From Nautilus pompilius (Eukaryota; Mollusca; Cephalopoda; Nautilida; Nautilidae): 64,000 nucleotides of DNA. How positions within the stretch are numbered: position 1 is the first letter of the stretch; each line of letters opens with the position of its first letter. Location: positions 1,021,501 through 1,085,500 of the forward strand of contig JACATO010000086.1 in assembly GCA_018389105.1 (NCBI GenBank). The letters are read 5' to 3'. Of the stretch, positions 34,001-46,000 are shown piece by piece. The notes below the pieces were generated by a model. That model saw nothing but the letters and a program-made list of their open reading frames with translations, did no database searches and was not told the origin of the DNA. Position numbers and translations under genes: made by a program.

Positions 34001-37000
34001 ATGTCAATATTACAGGATTTGAGAAAATAGTTAAATAAAAGGCTTAAATTTTGGGGTGGTGTCTCTGGTAGTTTTGCTGAATAGATAATTTTTTCTGTCA
34101 TTTAGGGATTGGACTAAATAAATGATCTTCCTTGCTGTCAGCTGTCAAACTATATCATTTTCTCTGAACTTAATTTTAAAAAAAATTTTATCTGTATGAA
34201 AATCTTTTTCACCGCACTATTTGGTATTTGACACTTAACTTTAATTCAGTAGTGGAGTCTTTAGAGTGGGAAGGCCCTGGAAAACAAGCAGTATGCTACA
34301 CTCTGTCTGTCACTTGGGTAAGGATGTAAAGATCACACTTAAGTATAGACCTGTATTTTTCTGTAATTAATTAGATGTTTCAAAATATTTTGTACAACAA
34401 GTATATTTATAGTGTAGTACCTTTAGTTGTTTTAGACTGTATTTTTTATATTTAAATACTTCTTTATCAGGACAAATAACTTTAGATTTTTAATTGCTGT
34501 TGGCAAAATTCTTTAAGTTAACCTCTGGTGACCCTAATCCCTGACCTTGACTTACAGTTATTTGCAGATACATATTGTAATTTTTTTTGCTTCACTTTAG
34601 AGTTGCAGAACTTGCAATGGTCTTTCAGTTTACCAGGTTAACAGACAGATCTTAGAATACTATTCATTGGATGTGGAAGGAAATCTTTGTAGTTCAGGAA
34701 ACTGGGGAGTAGACAGAGTTAACAGGGTTATTTGTGGGCACTGAGCTGTATAAATCTGATAGCCATGGTCACATTCAAGTCATTGCCTGTTTGACTTCTG
34801 TTTGCAGAGGACTTTGGACCTCAGCAAAACGACCTAAAACAGCGTAACTCAATTGTGCAGGAACTGCAACAGTTTTTACAGGAGCTCTATCCAGGTAATG
34901 TTAACTCAGCTTGCACTGCCACATCAACTCACAGTTTACCTTTTGTTCACTGCACATTTTGAGAATCTGAGGCAAAAGAGCTTTTTTTTTTCTTGTCTTC
35001 TAGATGCCAGGCTGCATTTGTTTGGCTCGTCCTGTAATGGGTTTGGCTTCCACAATAGTGACCTGGACATTTGCATCACTTTTTCCAACAAAGCAACAGC
35101 AATGGTGAGCAATGAATTAATTACCCGCCATTTTGCATCCTGGTAATTTCACACACACGTGTGTTTGTGTGTGTGTGTTTTTTTTTTTGCAAAGTTGTTT
35201 GTTCATTTTCTTCCAGGGAAAAGTAAGGTGGAATTGTTGCTGCAACAACATTTGACAAGAAATCATTCCAAGAATTATCAAACTGAATCTAATTTATTTA
35301 TTCTATAAATTTGTATGGGTATTTTCCATCTTGTAACAGAATTGTCTATCTAATGAACCTAAGTTTTGGAAATCTGTTCCTGTCATCGTCTTCAGATGTT
35401 TTGATGCAGTGATGTCGATTTACCATAGGCATTTCTACTTTTTGATTGTACAAGTGGCTTGAACTGATCTTCTACCCATGTTTTGTAAGTTGCTAAGTTT
35501 TGATGGTGAAACAACCTACACAAGCTTTAGGACAATGCCAAACCTAACTTGAACATGTAACATTTAAGGCCATTCAGAAGATCAGATAGGAAACAATTTC
35601 TCATCTGCCATACAGCCCTGTTCCTAGCACCCAGTAACTTCCACCTCTTTGGTGGTACGAAGGAATTTCTCTGTTGTGTCCACTTTAAAAGTGATGAGCC
35701 TGTGAAACATGTTCTGTAGTGGCTAAAGGTGCAACCACTACAGTGTTACTGTGTGGGCTTTGATTCCTTTGTTAAATGCTGGAGAAAATGCATTGAATGT
35801 GACAGACATTATGTAGAAAACTAGAACTTGCATGAATGACATGGCTAAACAACTGTATTCAATTTGAACAGTAACATTAGTTTTGGAAAAAATTTCTTAT
35901 TACACATTTTAAACCTTGAGACTTTTATATATGTATATTTATATAGTTTTACAATCTTATGATTTTTTTCAATTTGTAATTCAGTCGTCATATTTTTTTC
36001 TCTTTTCTACCAGAAACACAAAGTTGGTTTGTGCTTCATTATGTTTTGGGTAAGGTGTTTACATGTGGCAGGCAGTAAAAGGCTTGATCTCTTGACTGAT
36101 ATGCACAGTTGGTTTATTTTGGTTTGTGGAATATTATGACATACAGTGTAGTTATTCAAAATCCAAATAAAAACAGAGAAACTTGTATGCATGTGGTTAT
36201 TCTGAACTCTCCTGGAACTAAGTAGAGGCATTAAGGACAACAGAGACAAGCCACAATTGAATGTCTTGCTGTTTTCCAGGGATTGGATTGTGTGAAAATC
36301 ATTGAAAACCTTTCCCGCAAGCTGCGAGAAAACAAGAAACTGTACTCTGTGATTGCCATAACAACGGCTAAAGTGCCCATTGTGAAGTTCAAGCTGAGGT
36401 TCTACAACCTGGAGGGGGACATCAGTCTGTACAACACCTTGGTAAGTACTCACTCTTAATAACCATGGTTTTGTCACATGCCAAGTAATCCAACTCTATA
36501 GCTACAGTCATAATTGAGCGATAACACAGCTCAAAATATTGTTGAACATGTTCTTCCTAAGATAATTACAGAAAGGCATATCTAAGAATTTTGTAATAGC
36601 TAGTCTTATTTGTTATTAACAGGGTTATATCTAATAATTGAGTAGGTATTTGTTAACGAGATAGTCTTACCTGTTATTGCCAGGGGCATCTATCAATTAT
36701 GCAGGTGTTTGTTGACAAGCTAGCTTTACCTGTCATTTTCAGGCTCAACACAATACTGTGCTGCTGAAGTTGTACACGGAGCTTGACATCAGGGTGAAAA
36801 TATTAGGCTATGCTATCAAGGTTTTTGCTAAGGTGAGATTATAAATTTATTGGGATTATTTTCCTTTTAGTGTATTTTTTAAGACCCATTTATCTGTTTG
36901 CAAACTTTTATTGGTGGCAAGTTATTTACTTTCTGGCCTGGTGAACAGTTTATTTGTTGTTGTCCTTCTGTTCAGATCAGGGGCATCCCTCAGATTCTAC

Positions 37001-40000
37001 AGCAGGTCTTTTGATCTGAAATATTTTTGCTTTTTTTTTTCATCAATCCAGTAACTGACTGATGATGCTGATTCCTTATCATCTTCTCTGTTTGCTTGCT
37101 TTTCTGTGTATGTAGACTCTCTTCTTTTTTCAGGTGTGTGAAATTGGTGATGCATCTAAAGGCAGCCTGTCATCCTACGCCTACATCCTGATGTTGTTGC
37201 ACTATCTCCAGCAGTGTGAGCCACCTGTTATTCCAGTCATCCAAGAGGTAAGCCCACCCATAGCTGGAAAATGATTGTCATAAGGGTCTTTGTCAACTTT
37301 ATGACTGTATAATCTAGCGATTAAAAAAGGAATCACAACAAGGTAAGCTAAATTAATTATAATGGGAAGTTACAGTAATACCACAAACCTTTTGATTTGG
37401 TCCAGATTTGGAAGATTAAGATGAATATAAATAAGGGCCCAGTTAGATTAAACAATTACGCAAAGATCAGCAAGAAGCATACTGGGATAATAGTGTTCTG
37501 CATTATATAAGAAAGCACCATAATTTAGAAGCTGGTTAAAATCAATTTAGACAATAGTAAACATAGCTGCTGCTATTCCTGTTCAGTGATGACAGGGTAC
37601 CTCTAAGCTGTGTTGTAGTGTGTGAGTTGCTAGTATTTGTACTTTTATGAGCTTTCTTCACCACCACTGTTATAAAATTATCGCTGCTTCAGCAAACATT
37701 TCCTGTCATCATCTGCAGGATAGTCCTGATAAAGCAATTTTGAGTTAGAGGATAACTTTTGTTGACTATGGTGCTCCTGATGTCATTTAGAAATCTAGAT
37801 TATTTCTTTTTTTTCTTTTTTTTGTGGTGCAGACTGTGTATTTGAACTCTTGATCTACTGGACCACTAGGGTTTTTATCCCTCTGACACTAAGCATTTTT
37901 GTGATGCTTAAGTTTCATTGCCGTTCGAGGGTTAGAGAAAGTTATCCTCACAAATTAGGTGGTGATGCTGAAGGGAGAAGTTTACAGAAATGTCATTGAT
38001 TTTATAATAACAGAGGTGGTGATAAAAGCTCAAAGGAGTACACTGTCGGATACCTTACACTGCATAAATATCCCTTGCTAGTTCCCTATTGTCTCTAAAT
38101 TTTGTTGTATTTCTGTTTTTCAGCTGTATGTTGGCATGAAGCCCAACATGCCAGTGGATGGCTGGAATGCTTGGTTCTTCAACGATCTCTCCAAACTGGT
38201 GGGTAACTTCTTTTCATCCACTGGTTTTAGAGGTATACCTAAATTATAGATATCCTAGACAAATTTACAGATCAATTCTGATTAAGCAAATGTAGTTTTG
38301 TTACTTTTTTTTATGAAAAACACTACCTGACTTTTTTTTAACAAGCAAAAGATTTCCTTTAGTTTATCTTTCTTTAATTTACAGGACATCCGGGCTTCTT
38401 ATAAGTCACGCTACAGTGACAAAAACAGGCCCTAACCAGCGAGAATGTCTTTCCAGAACTAAACTGCCAGTCGGCAGCCTATTGTAATCACAGACTTTGT
38501 AAAACATTTTAACTTGTGTAATCTTTTCAAGTTGTAATTAGCACAAAATGTTTAAAATGGCAAACCTGTTTACTTTTGCTCTGTGTAGACGATTTCACTG
38601 ACTGTTGCCCATAGTATTTTTCTCTGTTACTGTGCAATCTACTTTAATCATGCACGAAGAGTATAGTCTGACTATTTAAAGAAGGGCGGACCAGAGTGAT
38701 GCGAGCTGCTAAATAATGCATAGCCACTAACCTCGGCCTCTGTGGATCCTGACCCAGAGCAAATTTATAAAGCTGATGAAGCCAGACTATTGGAAGGTTT
38801 GATCCCTCCATACTTTGTCTATGGCTGCAAAATATCAAAGGACCATGTTGAAACAAATGCTCTTCCTGTTTTTTTTACTGGCAAATTGAAATGCGTGGAT
38901 GCTCTTCCTGTGGTGTATGCCAAAGTCTTATCAGTGCATTGATGACTGGAGAGATTTGTAGGGTTTTCACTGACTGGTTCTATCATTCCAGCTACGAGCG
39001 CACATTTGTACAGTGGCGACCTCTCGATGAGGTGGTTTTTCTGTCAAGACAACATGCCAACCAGCCAGCTCAGCTAACGCAGACAGTCTGACTTCTGATG
39101 GTGGAGGATTTGAATACAAGTTCTCACTATTAGCCAAGCTGTCTGGACAATTGCTCAGATTTGGGAATTGTTGCAACTTTGTACAGTTCAGAAATGATGG
39201 AGAAAGATCACCCGACTGTATAGACTAGTGGTGGTGGTGGAGAAACAAACAAATGACATCAGTGGTATACCAGATAGCTATGACGGAGTCCAGGAATGAC
39301 TATTATGCAGCATCAATGGTCTAAGACATCAAATCCTTTTAGAAGATGGCATCCAAAACAGCTAATAAAAATGAGCCTACAAATCAGAAGGAAGATAAGA
39401 GCTAGGCCTCAAGTCACTGCCAAAACTATTCTTCACATGGCAAAATCATATAAATCACTGGCAAAATCTTGATATGGCACCACTCATGCTAATGTAAATA
39501 CAGTGTATACAGGTTATGGCAGCAAAAAAGAAGAAAGGAAACTTAATCATCAACACGTGGCATTTTTTGCAGTCCCTCTTTCAGAAATAAATAGTAATAT
39601 TAAGAGTAATTCTTATGCAATACAAGTTTCCAAGGAAGCTCAAGAAGAAGGCGTATTCAAAGTTAGAAAGGCCATTATAGAAAGAAAATACTTAACAGGA
39701 AAGTTATTTAAATCAGTACCAGAACCTTATTAAGTTAGTGCTTCACCAGTGCAAAAAGTGCTAAGAGGGTAGGGTCTTAATGAGTGGTAGAAATTGGGAT
39801 GCTATTATTAACATAAGGAAACGAGCACAAGGGATGAACCTAGGAAAATAATCACAAAACTGAAAGAAAAAAAAAGTTATTGTTTGGATACAAGAAGCGG
39901 CAGTTTATTTGGAGACAAGACTGACTGGTAAATAATCACATGTATAAACAAGGCAGCAAAGCTTAGAGAAGGTGCAGTTAGGGTAAATAAACACTTGTAT

Positions 40001-43000
40001 AACCAAGGCAGCAAAGCTTAGAGAAGGTGCAGTTAGGGTAAATAAACAGGTGTATAACCAAGGCAGCAAAGCTTAGAGAAGGTGCAGTTAGGGTAAATAA
40101 ACACTTGTATAACCAAGGCAGTAAAAGCTTAGAGAAGGTGTGCAGTTAGGGTAAATAAACAGGTGTATAACCCAAGGCAGTAAACTTAGAGAAGGTGCAG
40201 TTAGGGTAAATAAACACTTGTATAACCAAGGCAGTAAAGCTTAGAGAAGGTGCAGTTAGGGTAAATAAACACTTGTATAACCAAGGCAGTAAAGCTTAGA
40301 GAAGGTACAGTTAGGGTAAATAAACAGGTGTATAACCAAGGCAGCAAAGCTTAGAGAGGTGCAGTTAGGGTAAATAAACAGGTGTATAACCAAGGCAGCA
40401 AAGCTTAGAGAAGGTGCAGTTAGGGTAAATAAACACTTGTATAACCAAGGCAGTAAAGCTTAGAGAAGGTGCAGTTAGGGTAAATAAACAGGTGTATAAC
40501 CAAGGCAGTAAAGCTTAGAGAAGGTGCAGTTAGGGTAAATAAACACTTGTATAACCAAGGCAGTAAAGCTTAGAGAAGGTGCAGTTAGGGTAAATAAACA
40601 CTTGTATAACCAAGGCAGTAAAGCTTAGAGAAGGTGCAGTTAGGGTCAATAAACACTTGTATAACCAAGGCAGTAAAGCTTAGAGAAGGTGCAGTTAGGG
40701 TAAATAAACACTTGTATAACCAAGGCAGCAAAGCTTAGAGAAGGTGCAGTTAGGGTAAATAAACACTTGTATAACCAAGGCAGTAAAGCTTAGAGAAGGT
40801 GCAGTTAGGGTAAATAAACACTTGTATAACCAAGGCAGTAAAGCTTAGAGAAGGTGCAGTTAGGGTAAGGGTAAATAACAGGTGTATAACCAAGGCAGTA
40901 AAGCTTAGAGAAGGTGCAGTTAGGGTCAATAAACACTTGTATAACCAAGGCAGTAAAGCTTAGAGAAGGTGCAGTTAGGGTAAATAAACACTTGTATAAC
41001 CAAGGCAGCAAAGCTTAGAGAAGGTGCAGTTAGGGTAAATAAACACTTGTATAACCAAGGCAGTAAAGCTTAGAGAAGGTGCAGTTAGGGTAAATAAACA
41101 GGTGTATAACCAAGGCAGCAAAGCTTAGAGAAGGTGCAGTTAGGGTAAATAAACACTTGTATAACCAAGGCAGCAAAGCTTAGAGAAGGTGCAGTTAGGG
41201 TAAATAAACAGGTGTATAACCAAGGCAGCAAAGCTTAGAGAAGGTGCAGTTAGGGTAAATAAACACTTGTATAACCAAGGCAGCAAAGCTTAGAGAAGGT
41301 GCAGTTAGGGTAAATAAACAGGTGTATAACCAAGGCAGCAAAGCTTAGAGAAGGTGCAGTTAGGGTAAATAAACAGGTGTATAACCAAGGCAGCAAAGCT
41401 TAGAGAAGGTGCAGTTAGGGTAAATAAACACTTGTATAACCAAGGCAGTAAAGCTTAGAGAAGGTGCAGTTAGGGTAAATAAACAGGTGTATAACCAAGG
41501 CAGCAAAGCTTAGAGAAGGTGCAGTTAGGGTCAGTAAACACTTGTATAACCAAGGCAGTAAAGCTTAGAGAAGGTGCAGTTAGGGTAAACAAACACTTGT
41601 ATAACCAAGGCAGCAAAGCTTAGAGAAGGTGCAGTTAGGGTAAATAAACACTTGTATAACCAAGCAGCAGAGTAAAGCTTAGAGAAGGTGCAGTTAGGGT
41701 AAATAAACACTTGTTATAACCAAGGCAGTAAAGCTTAGAGAAGGTGCAGTTAGGGTCAATAAACACTTGTATAACCAAGGCAGTAAAGCTTAGAGAAGGT
41801 ATAGTTAGGGTAAATAATCATATGTATAACCAAGGCAGCAAAGCTTAGAGAAGGTGCAGTTAGGGTAAATAAACAGGTGTATAACCATGGCAGCAAAGCT
41901 TAGAGAAGGTGCAGTTAGGGTAAATAAACACTTGTATAACCAAGGCAGCAAAGCTTAGAGAAGGTGCAGTTAGGGTAAATAAACACTTGTATAACCAAGG
42001 CAGTAAAGCTTAGAGAAGGTGCAGTTAGGGTAAATAAACACTTGTATAACCAAGGCAGCAAAGCTTAGAGAAGGTGCAGTTAGGGTCAATAAACACTTGT
42101 ATAACCAAGGCAGTAAAGCTTAGAGAAGGTGCAGTTAGGGTAAATAAACACTTGTATAACCAAGGCAGCAAAGCTTAGAGAAGGTGCAGTTAGGGTCAAT
42201 AAACACTTGTATAACCAAGGCAGCAAAGCTTAGAGAAGGTGCAGTTAGGGTAAATAAACACTTGTATAACCAAGGCAGTAAAGCTTAGAGAAGGTACAGT
42301 TAAGTTTTGTGGTGGAATTGATGAAGGAATAAATACTAAGAAATTCTTATTCACTATGTCAAATCCAAGGGATTGATCTAATTGGCCCAGGTTTCGTTTG
42401 GCCTCACCATATCTGATATAAAAATTGTACAGCATGTTGGGGAATGCATTTCATCGAAAAGTTTTTTTGAGACTGCTATTGTGAGTAGAGGAACTTTACA
42501 AAGCAAAAGGATTGTCTCTTTATTCTTTCAAGGTTGTTTTCTTTTACTATTTCATATTTCTTTCTTATGTACTTAACATCATTTCTGTTATGCATATTTA
42601 ATGTTAGTACCATGTATGTGAGAGAAAAGATTGTTTTAGAAAACTTTTTTATTTTACATAGTGCACTAAGGCAGTAGGTTAACCTGGAAAGTATCCCCGG
42701 TATGTACAGTGGTAACAGTGAAATCCTTTTGCTGGTCTGCCCTTGCACCAGAATGAGTGTTGTTGGCATTGAGACAGGTTTCACTTGAAAGCATTTCGTT
42801 TCAGCCCAGTGTTTGGAAAGACTATGACAAAAACAGGCAGAGTGTCGGAGAACTATGGCTGGGCCTCTTCGTCTACTACACAGAGAAGTTCAACTTCAAG
42901 GAGCATGTTGTCACCATTCGTCAGTTGAAGCTTTTGACTCGGTTTGAGAAGTTATGGAATAGAAAGTGCATAGCTATTGAAGGTAAGATTCATCTGCTAG

Positions 43001-46000
43001 GAAGTAGGTTCAGGGTTTTGTTTGGTGACAGAGAAATCTGTGTAAATGGGAAACAACTTTTGAGAACATGAATACTGATTGGAGCTGTGTGAGTTCCATA
43101 CACTATGTAACATGACACATGGTCATGCATAAGACATTTGTAGTATGTGAGCAAAAACAGAAGTGGATCAGTTCTGCAATACCTGGCCTTGTAAGAATAT
43201 GACTCTTATTTTACATTGACCAAATTATTTTGGCCAGCTTTTGAGTGGTTTTACTATAGTATTTGATGATTATTTACAATTTACCTTGCCTAATTTTCTC
43301 TAACTGTTGATAATGCTTTTAAATTTGTTTATTTATTCTTTTTCTATTTCAGATCCATTTGATCACAGTCATAATCTGGGAGTTGGTTTGTCTAGAAAGA
43401 GTAAGTAGAATACATTCTTTCTAACTGCCTAAAAAATCAGTCAGCACTAATTAGAGTTGTTCCCCTTTGAAGTTATTATCTAAATATACTTTAACAAAAT
43501 GCAGCATGGTTACAATAAATGCCTTTTACTATCAAAGTACTTATTTTTTTCATGCTTTTGTGAGGACAGAGAGAGCTAGGGAAGATTCACCATTCAAGTA
43601 GTGGCCAAAAAGATGCTACAGTTTTAGGTTTTTATCTTTTTTTGATTGATGTAAGCCTTAGGAGCCATCTTCCTGTCCACAAGAAAGAACATAGCATCTT
43701 GTCAAAGGGGAACTAATTTTATACTCGAATGTCTCTAATTTGATTTTTCCAATCTTTTGTTGCTGGGTGTTGTAACTGTTTTCTGCTTTTAAAGGTAATG
43801 TGGTGCAATTTGACAGGCTTGGACAAAAGAAAAGGAACACCAGCTGAATTTTACAAGTGAATGACAAGAATGAACAAGACCATTGTTGTTTTACTGCTTG
43901 CTTCATAAATGTTGGCATACTCATTTTGTAGCCTGCCTTTTTTGGGAATAGTTGGGCCAGTTCATAAACTGAATTTTTTCCTTTAAAAAGTTTAACTTAC
44001 TAAAAACCAATTAAATAAAATTCAGTGATTTCCCGTTTTGTTGAAGGTAGACTGTATGATTTTGCACTGATGGCTACTTATTTATTAAGATCTTTTAAAG
44101 GGACAGATCTCAGATAAGCCTACATTTTCGACTATAGTTGTGCTGCAGGTGTTGGTAGTGGTACAATTTAGGCTTACCTGTTTGTGTGCTTAGCAGAAAT
44201 TTTAGACAGGCCATTTGGTGCGGATCACTCCACTTCTGGTATGGATGCACGTGGTAATTTTTTTCTATACAACGATGCCTACAAGGGAGGAAACCCTGGT
44301 GAGGTAGTATAATACCACGGTTGTCCACTAGGAAGCGTTGCCAATCTTGTGCCACATGGGGCCTCACTCTTCTGACTTTGGCAGGGGAATCCTTACAAGA
44401 ACTCTTTATTTTTAGATTTGGATGGAAATCCACATGGCCAGCTGGTGAAGAAGCAAAGAGATAAGAAACCAAGCCAGCAAGGTACTATGCCAAACCAAGT
44501 CTGTACCCTGCTGGAATCAACTTTAACAGTCTAGTAGTCAACCACTGACTGGAATGTTGTATGGTAGTAGACTACTAAAGCCATTTGCAAAACTTGTGTG
44601 TAGCATTGGCTTTCCTGTTGCTGTGGTTACCACCTTAAATCAGGTGCCATATAATGTAAGTCAGCAATATTTAATATCAAAGTAGCAGTTGTTAAAATGA
44701 CTCTAGATATGGGAAGTTTCTGAAAATCTTACTATTTCACTACTACATCCATGCTAAATAAGTTTCCCAAAAAAATTAATTCAGTACTGTGTTCTTTTTG
44801 TAGTGAACAACTACATCCTGAAGACTTTCATCAATGGCCGGTTGCTGTATGGAGTACCAGTGGTTGACCGTGTTCTTGCAAACTATCAGACACCTGCAGT
44901 ATGTAAAATCTGCATCACCTTTAATTAAATTGCTGGAACTAGTTTAATCTTTAAACAGCGGGACTAAAAAGCTCTGTTTATTTTTTATCAATTTTTTCTT
45001 CAACTTTTTCTCTATTTTTTTTCCATTTCTTTAACAAAGCTGGATACAAAGTCAGTGAGGGATAGTATACTTCTGTCCTCATAACTTAGCATTCTATTTC
45101 CATTTAAAGATTATACTAGCATTATGCAACACTGAAAAAGTCTAAAGAACTCATTAAAACATTGGGTTTTGTTTTTTGTGGCATTATCCTGACCTGTTTC
45201 AGTCAGTTGGTTTAACTTTGTTTTCTTCCTAGGATTATTTCTTCGATGGTGCTCGACTGAAGGAGGGCAAACCACCATCGGACAGGTGTTGTCGATACTG
45301 TGGTAAGATTGGCCACATAGCTAGAGACTGCCCTTTAGTAAGAAACAAGAAAAACAGGTAAGTGGACAGGTATGATGCATATGCAGAGATAACTCTTGTT
45401 GAGTTGAACCAAAAACACAATAAACATAGTCATACAATGGAGACAAAAATTGATAAGTAAACTCTGTTTTTAGATATTCTTTACACCAGACAGTTTATTT
45501 CATACTTTATCGAAAATCTTAATTTATCTGTTTATTTATGGAATGGTCCTTTCGAGTTCAGAGCATTCAAGATTTGTCTTGTGTTGTTTTGATCAAAAGT
45601 TCAATGCTGTCAAAAACTTCTAATCCTAAACGGATTTCTCATTATTCAACAATCATGTTATTTATGCAGAGAAAAGGTAGCAAAATCCCTAAATGGATGT
45701 CAGTAAGGTGGCTCTTCTCCCTCGGTTTTTATACTCTATATCTTGCCATTTTTTGGAGCAGTAGTGGCTAAGGATAGATCCATGAAAAAGCCTGAAAGCA
45801 AATTAGCTCAATAGAAGTACCAAGGTCATCACCTTGGCAGTAGCAGCAGAAATGGTTAGCTTGCTAAGACAACCTGGCTTTTTTACTTTTATAGGTACCA
45901 TACAGAGGATAAATTCTGTTTCAGAAGCAACTGTGTTTTGGGGTGACCAGCTACCTTATGTCAATGCTGATTTCCTCGGGTCTTGAACTCCACTTGTATA

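Noticed and set aside
39927..42304. Regular array that might be taken for a CRISPR
   Set aside because: Units are contiguous 55-bp tandem repeats without unique spacers, in a eukaryotic intron.
39927..42304. Interstitial telomere tract because of TTAGGG
   Set aside because: There is one hexamer per 55-bp unit, not tandem hexamers; it may be coincidence.
40805..42435. Minus-strand open frames inside the minisatellite
   Set aside because: They are by-products of repetition; 55 is not a multiple of three, so the frame changes with each unit.
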